NCBI GenBank assembly: GCA_964404455.1
Contig: CAYOJY010000059.1
Coordinates: 1-5,189, forward strand
Reading direction: 5' to 3'
Origin: CAKOSP01 sp964404455
GTDB lineage: Bacteria; Bacillota_I; Bacilli_A; RF39; UBA660
Length of the DNA stretch: 5,189 bases
Made by a program: the position numbers and the translations under genes. This document shows, piece after piece, positions 1-5,113 of this stretch. The notes under the pieces are model-generated. The model saw nothing but the letters and a program-made list of their open reading frames with translations, was not told the origin of the DNA and made no database searches. Within the stretch, counting starts at the first letter, position 1; each line of letters begins with the position of its first letter.

Positions 1-12
1 TCTAAATAGAAA

Positions 13-41
13 AATCAAGTTAAAAAATATCTAACTTGATT
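13..41 (+). other. Leader hairpin upstream of prfA
   Basis: Positions 13-22 and 32-41 are perfect inverted repeats, giving a 10-bp stem with a 9-nt A/T-rich loop. The hairpin ends five bases before the prfA Shine-Dalgarno sequence, so it would not cover it. No U-run follows on the plus strand, so it does not look like a plus-strand intrinsic terminator. On the minus strand the flank (positions 1-12 complemented) is U-rich, so a weak minus-strand terminator is possible. It could also be a processing or stability element between prfA and an upstream gene. The pairing is seen directly; any role is inference. Confidence 0.45.
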
Positions 42-46
42 ATACG

Positions 47-52
47 AGGAGG
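47..52 (+). promoter_or_regulatory. Ribosome binding site of prfA
   Basis: A full AGGAGG Shine-Dalgarno core lies four bases before the ATG at 57. It decides the prfA start against an in-frame TTG at 36. That TTG lies inside the 3' arm of the leader hairpin and would add seven residues not found in RF1 proteins. Confidence 0.85.
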
Positions 53-56
53 AAAT

Positions 57-1127
57 ATGTTTAATAGATTGAATAATATAATTGAAAAATATAATGAATT
101 AAAAGAAGAATTAACTAAACCGGAAATTTTAAATGATTTTAATAAAGTAAAGTCTTTATCTAAAGATTTAAGTGACTTAGAAGAAACTGTCTGCTTATAT
201 GAAAATTATAAGAAGGTATTAAATGAATTAGATGAAGCTAAATTAATGATTAATGATCCGGAATTAAGTGAAATTGCTGCTGAAGAAATTTTAAATTTAG
301 AAGAGAAACTAGCTCAAATAACGGAAGAATTAAAAATAATGTTGGTGCCTAAAGATGAAAATGATGGCAAAAACGTAATTATAGAAATCCGGGGAGCCGC
401 GGGTGGAGATGAGGCTAATATATTTGCTGGAGATTTATTAAGAATGTATACTTATTATGCGGAAAAAAATAATTGGAAAATTGACATATATAATCAAATT
501 GAAGGAAGCAGCGGGGGATTTACTCAAGTTGAATGTTTAATTAAAGGGGAAAACGTTTACTCAAAATTAAAGTATGAAAATGGCTCCCACCGGGTGCAAA
601 GAGTTCCTGAAACAGAAACGCAAGGAAGAATACATACTTCAACCGCTACGGTATTAGTTATGCCAGAAGTTGAAGATGTCAATATTAAAATTAAAGAAAT
701 TGATTTAAAAATTGATGTCTATCATTCATCCGGCGCTGGTGGTCAATCAGTAAATACGACTAACTCTGCTGTAAGAATTACCCATTTACCAACGGGAATA
801 ATAGTTACTTGTCAAACGGAAAGAAGCCAGTTAAAAAATAAAGAACACGCAATGAAAATGTTAAAAATAAAAATATATGATGATATGATGCAAAAACAAG
901 CTCAAGAAATTGGTTCAACTCGGAAATCTAAAATTGGAACAGGAGACCGCTCCGAAAAAATCAGAACATATAATTATCCTCAAAATAGAGTAACTGATCA
1001 CCGAATTAATTTTTCAATTATGGAATTAGATCGGGTGATGAATGGCAATATTGATCCTATAATCGAAGCTTTAATTAATGAAGATATGAATTTAAAATTA
1101 GCTGGTGCGGAATTAGAAGGATTATGA
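57..1127 (+). CDS. prfA: Peptide chain release factor 1 (RF1)
   Basis: Class I release factor that reads UAA and UAG in the ribosomal A site and triggers hydrolysis of peptidyl-tRNA; it acts in the cytosol. The protein is 356 aa, the normal family length. The N-terminal part (about 1-105) is a charged helical domain. The central domain has the GGDEA segment just after residue 110. The anticodon-like tripeptide is P-E-T at 184-186, inside RVPETETQGRIHTS. This P-x-T form marks RF1; RF2 has SPF. The catalytic GGQ loop is at 228-230 (SSGAGGQSVN), and its Gln is the target of PrmC. The C-terminal GDRSEKIRTYNYPQNRVTDHR block is also typical, although it is described here only in part. The gene ends in TGA, a codon RF1 does not read, and this TGA overlaps the prmC start. 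No promoter is visible in the 56 bases upstream, so transcription probably starts outside the window. Identity is certain by family motifs. Confidence 0.98.
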   Translation: MFNRLNNIIEKYNELKEELTKPEILNDFNKVKSLSKDLSDLEETVCLYENYKKVLNELDEAKLMINDPELSEIAAEEILNLEEKLAQITEELKIMLVPKDENDGKNVIIEIRGAAGGDEANIFAGDLLRMYTYYAEKNNWKIDIYNQIEGSSGGFTQVECLIKGENVYSKLKYENGSHRVQRVPETETQGRIHTSTATVLVMPEVEDVNIKIKEIDLKIDVYHSSGAGGQSVNTTNSAVRITHLPTGIIVTCQTERSQLKNKEHAMKMLKIKIYDDMMQKQAQEIGSTRKSKIGTGDRSEKIRTYNYPQNRVTDHRINFSIMELDRVMNGNIDPIIEALINEDMNLKLAGAELEGL

Positions 1128-1837
1128 AAGAAGATAATTTAATTTTAAAATATATAGATAAAGAAAAACAAAAAAAAGCTTATCAAAAATTAAAAAAAGG
1201 AATACCTGTTCAATATATAATTGGAAATGTTGATTTTTACGGATATAAATTTTTTGTAAATAAAAATGTTTTAATTCCACGTTTTGAAACGGAATATTTA
1301 ATTGAAAAAATAATCAAGTTAATTAAAAAAAACTTTTCTTACCCTGTGAAAATTGCTGACTTAGGAACAGGAAGTGGTGTAATAGCCATTACTTTAAAAA
1401 AAGAAATAGATGCTTCAGTTGCTGCTTTTGATATTTCAAATAAGGCTTTAAAAGTAGCTAAAAAAAATGCTAAGTTAAATCAAGTATCCATTAATTTACA
1501 AAGAAGGGATATTAGAAAGCAAATTGCCGGAAAATATGATGTGATAGTATCTAATCCACCTTATATTGGTAAAAAAGACACCATTGAACCAAAAGTATTA
1601 AAACATGAACCAAAATTAGCCTTATTCGCTAAGAATAACGGCCTGGAATATTATGAAAAAATATTAAGTTATGCTGGTAATATTTTAAATGAAAAAAATA
1701 TTATTGCTTTTGAAATTGGAATGAACCAAGGGGATGATATTTTAAAAATTACTAAAAAATATTTTAATAAGGCTAAAGTTTTTATTGAAAAGGATTTAAC
1801 GGGTAAAAATCGGTATATTTTTATAATCAATGAATAA
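1124..1837 (+). CDS. prmC: Release factor glutamine methyltransferase, short N-terminus
   Basis: S-adenosylmethionine-dependent enzyme that N5-methylates the Gln of the GGQ motif in RF1 and RF2, raising termination efficiency. Visible motifs are the family segment GIPVQYIIG (about 26-34), IPRFETE (51-57), the SAM-binding motif I DLGTGSG (79-85) and the catalytic NPPY (144-147) that holds the target amide. The protein is 237 aa, against about 275-290 usually. The missing part is N-terminal: only about 25 residues precede GIPVQYIIG where E. coli PrmC has a helical bundle of roughly 70 that contacts the release factor. An in-frame TGA at 1079-1081 and no usable start between it and 1124 exclude a longer version. 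The start ATG overlaps the prfA stop (ATGA), with an AGAAGG ribosome site at 1115-1120, so translation is probably coupled. The core catalytic motifs are intact, so it should be active. Confidence 0.95.
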   Translation: MKEDNLILKYIDKEKQKKAYQKLKKGIPVQYIIGNVDFYGYKFFVNKNVLIPRFETEYLIEKIIKLIKKNFSYPVKIADLGTGSGVIAITLKKEIDASVAAFDISNKALKVAKKNAKLNQVSINLQRRDIRKQIAGKYDVIVSNPPYIGKKDTIEPKVLKHEPKLALFAKNNGLEYYEKILSYAGNILNEKNIIAFEIGMNQGDDILKITKKYFNKAKVFIEKDLTGKNRYIFIINE

Positions 1838-1881
1838 AAATTATAATTTAATTACATAATTGTTTTAGAAAGAGAGCAAAT

Positions 1882-2391
1882 ATGAAAAAAATTATAATTT
1901 TATTATTTTTAATAACTTGCTTTTTGTTATTAAATACAAACGAAGATAAACAAGTAATAATTCCTAAAGAATCCATTCGTTTACGAATAATTGGCAATAG
2001 CAATCAAGACAATGATCAAGCTTTAAAAATGAATATAAAAAAAGAAATAGAACCATTTTTATTAAATATTCAGAATAATTCAAGTAACATAATAGAAAGT
2101 CGTAAAATAATTTTAGAAAACATTCCTTTAATTGAAGCAATATTAAAAGAAAAAGGATTAGAACATCAGATTAATTATGGTCAAAATTATTTTCCTGAAA
2201 AGTTATATAAAGGTATAACTTATGAAAAGGGAAATTATGAGTCGCTCATAATCAAATTAGGTCAAGGCTTAGGGGATAATTGGTGGTGTGTTTTATTTCC
2301 ACCACTTTGCTTAATCGAAGCAGATAAAACCGAATTAAATCAAATAGAATACAGTTTTTATATAAAAAACATAATTGATAAATTTTATTAA
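1882..2391 (+). CDS. spoIIR: Stage II sporulation protein R (SpoIIR)
   Basis: In Bacillus subtilis SpoIIR is made in the forespore, is exported into the intermembrane space and activates the mother-cell protease SpoIIGA, which then processes pro-sigma-E. This 169-aa protein has a hydrophobic N-terminal segment (about 4-17) after two lysines, consistent with a signal peptide or signal anchor. Two family blocks are clear: RLRIIGNSN at 33-41 followed by DQALK, and GQGLGDNWWCVLFPPLC at 127-143, preceded by a YG-x-FPEKLYKG-type segment. The C-terminus stops about 26 residues after this block, which is on the short side. The start ATG has a modest purine-rich site (AGAAAGAGAG, 1867-1876). It lies 44 bases after prmC with no convincing promoter in the gap, so it is probably read through from prfA-prmC. 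Whether the host sporulates cannot be decided here. Confidence 0.95.
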   Translation: MKKIIILLFLITCFLLLNTNEDKQVIIPKESIRLRIIGNSNQDNDQALKMNIKKEIEPFLLNIQNNSSNIIESRKIILENIPLIEAILKEKGLEHQINYGQNYFPEKLYKGITYEKGNYESLIIKLGQGLGDNWWCVLFPPLCLIEADKTELNQIEYSFYIKNIIDKFY

Positions 2392-2402
2392 TATAATAAA
2401 AT

Positions 2403-2936
2403 ATGAATCAAATATTAAATATGATGTTATTGGGATTTTCGTTGTCAATGGATGCTTTTTCATTGGCTATTTTTCTTGGCACATTTTTAAATAAAAAAAA
2501 GGCAGTTTTACTATTAATATTAGTTGGCTTATTTCATTTAATCTTCCCCTTATTAGGAGCTTTGATTGGTTATAAAATAATAAATGTATTCAACATTAAC
2601 GGCAATTATATATTTGGAATTATTTTAATTTTAATTAGTATTCAAATAATAATAGATTTATGGAAAAGCGATAGAAAAATACCGGAGATATGTTGGTATG
2701 AATTAGTTTTAATAGCTTTTTGCGTTAGTATCGACAGTTTTAGTATAGGTATTGGTTTAAGTTTTTATCAATATAATATATTTTTAGCATCATTTATATT
2801 TTTAATTTCTAGTATTACATTTACTTATATTGGTTTATTGATTGGAAAATATTTTAATAAAATATTGGGATTTTATTCTAAAATTCTTGGCGCAATATTG
2901 CTTTTTGCTTTAGGAGTTTATCACCTTTTTTACTAA
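2403..2936 (+). CDS. mntP: Manganese efflux pump MntP
   Basis: Integral membrane protein of the MntP (former DUF204) family, which exports Mn(II). It is 177 aa (E. coli MntP is 188) with six predicted membrane helices at about 4-28, 34-57, 68-86, 98-121, 126-147 and 160-176. The family's internal two-fold repeat is visible as SMDAFS (15-20) and SIDSFSIGIG (109-118). Asp17 and Asp111 match the conserved Asp pair of E. coli MntP (D16, D118). The segment GLFHLIFPLLG (42-52) is typical of MntP and argues against the related sporulation protein YtaF. The ATG lies 11 bases after the spoIIR stop with no Shine-Dalgarno sequence. Two more in-frame ATGs (2421, 2424; Met7 and Met8) also lack one. The ATG at 2403 is kept because it gives the usual length before SMDAF. 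B. subtilis also has mntP downstream of spoIIR, with several ywl genes between that are absent here. Confidence 0.93.
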   Translation: MNQILNMMLLGFSLSMDAFSLAIFLGTFLNKKKAVLLLILVGLFHLIFPLLGALIGYKIINVFNINGNYIFGIILILISIQIIIDLWKSDRKIPEICWYELVLIAFCVSIDSFSIGIGLSFYQYNIFLASFIFLISSITFTYIGLLIGKYFNKILGFYSKILGAILLFALGVYHLFY

Positions 2937-2966
2937 AAAAACGTTAATAAAAAAGGCCTTTTATTT
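2924..2966 (+). terminator. Possible intrinsic terminator after mntP
   Basis: Positions 2924-2932 (CCTTTTTTA) can pair with 2948-2956 (TAAAAAAGG) for nine base pairs. A further three pairs are possible inside (2934-2936 with 2944-2946) beyond one mismatch. The stem is followed by CC and then a T-rich tract, TTTTATTT (2959-2966). The stem is mostly A-T and so weak, and its 5' arm overlaps the end of mntP. The position, just before a new promoter, supports a boundary between transcription units. A competing feature is the 12-bp palindrome at 2951-2962 (AAAAGGCCTTTT), which has no room for a proper loop. Confidence 0.4.
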
Positions 2967-2993
2967 GACATTTAAAGAAAATAAATTTATAGT
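2965..2993 (+). promoter_or_regulatory. Vegetative (sigma-A type) promoter of murA
   Basis: A perfect -35 box TTGACA (2965-2970), a 17-bp spacer and a -10 box TATAGT (2988-2993, one mismatch from consensus). The predicted transcription start is A3000, leaving an untranslated leader of about 31 nt before the murA ATG. The T-rich end of the putative mntP terminator overlaps the -35 box. Confidence 0.85.
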
Positions 2994-3017
2994 AAGTTTA
3001 TGCCATATAAATTTAAA

Positions 3018-3023
3018 AAGGAG
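3018..3023 (+). promoter_or_regulatory. Ribosome binding site of murA
   Basis: AAGGAG lies seven bases before the ATG at 3031, an optimal spacing. It decides the start: the longer frame from the TTG at 2965 would begin within the -35 box, upstream of the transcription start. Confidence 0.88.
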
Positions 3024-3030
3024 TGAATTA

Positions 3031-4284
3031 ATGAAAAGAATAATAATTGAAGGACAAAAAGATTTAACGGGAACGATTAATATCGGCGGAGCTAAGAATA
3101 GTGCCGTTGCTTTAATACCGGCAGCTTTATTATCTGATGGTATTGTTAAAATAACTAATGTTCCAAATATTTCCGATAAAGATGCTTTAATCTTAATAAT
3201 GGAATTACTTGGAGCTAAAATAACCAATGAGAAGGATACTTTAATAATTGATTCTTCTAAGAGTAAAAATGCTTTAATATCTAGTGAATTAAGCCAAAAA
3301 TTAAGAGCCTCATATTATTTTATGGGAGTTTTATTATCAAAATATAAATATGCGGAAATATATTTACCAGGAGGTTGTAAAATAGGGGAAAGACCGATTG
3401 ATTTTCACATTAAAGGTTTTGAACAATTAGGGGCAAAAGTAAAAAGATATAAATCAAAATACATTTTGCAGGCAGATGAATTAATAGGCGCCCCTATTAA
3501 TTTGGAATTTGCCTCGGTTGGGGCGACAATAAACCTGATGTTTGCGGCCGTGAAAGCCAAAGGCACAACAACTATAACCAATGCCGCTAGAGAAGCAGAA
3601 ATAATAAATGTAGCAGATTTATTAAACAACATGGGGGCGAAAATAAAAGGACAGGGAACAGGTGTTCTGATAATTGAAGGTGTTGAAAAATTAAATAATG
3701 CGGAAATTGCTGTTATACCTGATCGAATTGAGGGCGGTACTTATGCAATAATTGGGGCTTTATTGGGAAAAGATTTTGTTGTTAATGGAATTGTTAAAGA
3801 ACATGAGGAAGCTTTATTAACCAAATTAAATGATATGGGCATAGAATATGTTTTAAAAGAAAAAACCCTCAAAATAAACAAAGCTAATAATATTAAACCA
3901 ATAAATGTTAAAACTTTGGTTTTTCCAGGATTTCCAACTGATTTAGGTCAACCCATGCAAGTGTTATTAACTCAGGCGATGGGAACATCATTTTTTGAAG
4001 AAACCATTTATGAAAATAGAATGGGTCATGTTAAATATTTAAACAAAATGGGGGCAAAAATTGAAACAAGCGGAAAAACAGCAACTATTCAAGGTCCAAC
4101 AAAATTATGCGGCCAAAAAATTACTGCAGTTGATTTAAGAGGCGGCGCAGCTTTAGTTTTAGCGGCGCTTATAGCTGAGGGAACAACCGTTATTAATGAT
4201 GCCGACCATATTTTAAGAGGATATGAAAATATAATTAGTAAATTATCTAAAGTGGGAGCTAATATAAAAATCGAAGAAGTATAA
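3031..4284 (+). CDS. murA: UDP-N-acetylglucosamine 1-carboxyvinyltransferase (MurA)
   Basis: Cytosolic enzyme for the first committed step of peptidoglycan synthesis: it transfers enolpyruvate from phosphoenolpyruvate to UDP-GlcNAc. The protein is 417 aa (E. coli MurA 419) and covers the whole EPSP-synthase-like two-domain fold. Key residues seen are Lys22 and Asn23 in GGAKNSA, the active-site loop Cys116 in PGGCKIGERPID (E. coli Cys115), Asp304 in FPTD (E. coli Asp305), Arg370 in DLRGG and Arg396 in HILRGYE (E. coli Arg371 and Arg397). The loop Cys is the form that fosfomycin alkylates, so no Cys-to-Asp resistance change is present. It has its own promoter and a strong ribosome site, and is probably cotranscribed with the SGNH-like gene 25 bases downstream. 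Many Bacillota carry two MurA paralogues; which one this is cannot be told from one copy. It shows that the host makes, or recently made, a cell wall. Confidence 0.98.
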   Translation: MKRIIIEGQKDLTGTINIGGAKNSAVALIPAALLSDGIVKITNVPNISDKDALILIMELLGAKITNEKDTLIIDSSKSKNALISSELSQKLRASYYFMGVLLSKYKYAEIYLPGGCKIGERPIDFHIKGFEQLGAKVKRYKSKYILQADELIGAPINLEFASVGATINLMFAAVKAKGTTTITNAAREAEIINVADLLNNMGAKIKGQGTGVLIIEGVEKLNNAEIAVIPDRIEGGTYAIIGALLGKDFVVNGIVKEHEEALLTKLNDMGIEYVLKEKTLKINKANNIKPINVKTLVFPGFPTDLGQPMQVLLTQAMGTSFFEETIYENRMGHVKYLNKMGAKIETSGKTATIQGPTKLCGQKITAVDLRGGAALVLAALIAEGTTVINDADHILRGYENIISKLSKVGANIKIEEV

Positions 4285-4295
4285 TATAATTACTT

Positions 4296-4300
4296 AGGGG
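4296..4300 (+). promoter_or_regulatory. Ribosome binding site of the SGNH-like gene
   Basis: AGGGG lies nine bases before the ATG at 4310. An in-frame TTG at 4301 directly abuts this site with no spacing, so it is not the likely start. Confidence 0.7.
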
Positions 4301-4309
4301 TTGATTTGG

Positions 4310-4939
4310 ATGGCTAAAAAACTTTTTGTAATAGTATTAATTGGTTTTATTATTACTTTTTTATTATATTGTATTTTATATAATACTAAAAAAGATTTTT
4401 TAGCAATAGGTGATAGTTTAGCTTATGGTTTAACTCCTTATGAATTAAAGGGATATAGTTTTAATGATTATATAAAAGAAAGTTATAAAAGCAATATAAA
4501 AAGTTACAATGATTCATATGCAATACCTAATATGTCCAGCAGAGAATTATTAGATTTAATAATTACTAATAATAAATTACCAGAGAACAAATTTACAATA
4601 AAGCAATTAATTGAACAAGCGGAAATTTTAACAATAGCAATTGGAATTGATGAAATAAATAATAAACAAAATATTTCTTTATATTTATATAACATGGATA
4701 AAATTTTAGAACAAATTACTTACATTAATAAAAATAAAATAACTTTAATCGGCTTATATTCTCCCAATAATAAAATAAAAGATATAAATAATAGTTTAAA
4801 TAATATCGCAATTAAATATAAAACAAACTTTTTAAATATAGCTGAATTAGAAAATGATTTATATAAATATAAAGAAAATTCTTATTATTTAAATTTAAAA
4901 GGTCACGAAAAGATAAGCGAACTTTATTTTAAAAATTAA
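4310..4939 (+). CDS. Membrane-anchored SGNH/GDSL-like protein, degenerate active site
   Basis: A 209-aa protein with an N-terminal transmembrane segment (about 5-24) after two lysines, placing the rest outside the cell. Block I of the SGNH/GDSL hydrolase superfamily is clear: FLAIGDSLAYG, with candidate nucleophile Ser36. A later strand, ILTIAIGIDEIN, matches block III, usually G-x-N-D, but reads G-I-D-E at 112-115, so the oxyanion-hole Asn is replaced. At the C-terminus NSYYLNLKGHEKI (190-202) matches the usual D-x-x-H-x-N-x-x-G block. The catalytic Asp position is Asn190 and the catalytic His position is Tyr193, while the later Asn195 and Gly198 remain. Family members act as esterases, lipases or acyl-group hydrolases on lipids or cell-wall glycans. 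With three of four signature positions changed, this one may be inactive, binding-only, or use other residues such as His199. It lies 25 bases after murA and is probably in its operon, which hints at an envelope role. The substrate is unknown. No gene name is assigned. Confidence 0.75.
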   Translation: MAKKLFVIVLIGFIITFLLYCILYNTKKDFLAIGDSLAYGLTPYELKGYSFNDYIKESYKSNIKSYNDSYAIPNMSSRELLDLIITNNKLPENKFTIKQLIEQAEILTIAIGIDEINNKQNISLYLYNMDKILEQITYINKNKITLIGLYSPNNKIKDINNSLNNIAIKYKTNFLNIAELENDLYKYKENSYYLNLKGHEKISELYFKN

Positions 4940-4940
4940 A

Positions 4941-4981
4941 AAAGTAAAGCAATATTAAATCACGAAAAAAGTGGTTACTTT
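4941..4981 (+). repeat. Imperfect inverted repeat upstream of a promoter
   Basis: Positions 4941-4947 (AAAGTAA) and 4975-4981 (TTACTTT) are perfect 7-bp inverted repeats. A second, mutually overlapping hairpin pairs 4958-4963 with 4971-4976 (six pairs, one G-T) around an A-rich 7-nt loop. The repeat begins just after the SGNH-like gene. What follows is A-rich, not T-rich, so it is a poor terminator. The 3' arm ends eight bases before the next -35 box, so it could be a regulator site. No function is assigned. Confidence 0.35.
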
Positions 4982-4989
4982 AAAAAAAT

Positions 4990-5017
4990 TTGACATTTAA
5001 TAGAAAAAGTGTATAAT
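4990..5017 (+). promoter_or_regulatory. Consensus sigma-A type promoter
   Basis: TTGACA (4990-4995), a 16-bp spacer and TATAAT (5012-5017): both hexamers match the consensus perfectly. The predicted transcription start is about 5024-5025. It drives the gene beginning near 5114 through a leader of roughly 90 nt. It is the strongest promoter-like sequence in the window, which suggests either high expression or control downstream in the leader. Confidence 0.85.
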
Positions 5018-5024
5018 AAATCCT

Positions 5025-5113
5025 AAAAAAAGAGGGGTTAATTATTTTTGAGTCGATTTAATCCCAATTTAGGGTTTTTTTTAATAAAATAAGCAGGGGT
5101 GTGTATTAATAAA
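5025..5113 (+). promoter_or_regulatory. Structured leader with a possible attenuator
   Basis: The leader has two overlapping pairings. GGGGTTAA (5034-5041) can pair with TTAATCCC (5058-5065) for eight pairs including one G-U. Alternatively CCC (5063-5065) can pair with GGG (5072-5074), directly followed by eight Ts (5075-5082), an arrangement like a weak intrinsic terminator. Both use the only C-run of the leader, so they exclude each other. A third, weaker option pairs ATCCC (5061-5065) with the downstream ribosome site GGGGT (5096-5100). I do not recognise a known riboswitch class. The terminator stem has only three G-C pairs, so attenuation is an inference from layout. Confidence 0.35.
5095..5101 (+). 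promoter_or_regulatory. Ribosome binding site of the right-edge gene
   Basis: AGGGGTG lies 12 bases before the ATG at 5114. The spacing is rather long, but this is the only Shine-Dalgarno-like site near it, and no better start codon is closer. Confidence 0.5.

Noticed and set aside
36..56. TTG start adding seven residues to RF1
   Set aside because: It lies in the leader hairpin, and the ATG at 57 has a full AGGAGG and gives the usual RF1 N-terminus.
57..1140. Mycoplasma-type genetic code (TGA as Trp)
   Set aside because: All five Trp codons in the called genes are TGG, no gene has an internal TGA, and the TGA ending prfA falls at the right length for RF1 and at a classic ATGA overlap.
1813..1842. 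Sigma-F-like promoter for spoIIR with GTATA at 1813-1817
   Set aside because: Five bases are easily found by chance here, and the region 15 bases downstream does not match the G-rich sigma-F -10 element.
1909..1920. Lipobox-like LITC in the SpoIIR signal segment
   Set aside because: The residue before Cys is Thr, not the usual Gly, Ala or Ser, and the hydrophobic run continues beyond the Cys, so a plain signal segment is more likely.
2403..2936. Sporulation membrane protein YtaF instead of MntP
   Set aside because: YtaF shares the Asp-containing repeat but is longer; the GLFHLIFPLLG segment and the 177-aa length fit MntP.
2965..3030. TTG start adding 22 residues to MurA
   Set aside because: It is the first part of the -35 box and lies upstream of the predicted transcription start; the ATG at 3031 has an ideal ribosome site and matches the MurA N-terminus.
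2961..3227. Reverse-strand open frame of 88 codons across the murA promoter and start
   Set aside because: It is antisense to a certain gene, spans a strong plus-strand promoter and ribosome site, and its translation has no recognisable family pattern.
3405..3632. Reverse-strand open frame of 75 codons within murA
   Set aside because: Antisense shadow of conserved murA codons, with no recognisable family pattern.
4504..4695. Reverse-strand open frame of 63 codons within the SGNH-like gene
   Set aside because: Antisense shadow; hydrophobic look comes from A/T-rich complement of Ile, Asn and Lys codons.
4941..4990. Intrinsic terminator after the SGNH-like gene
   Set aside because: The stems are weak or strongly asymmetric and are followed by A-rich, not T-rich, sequence.
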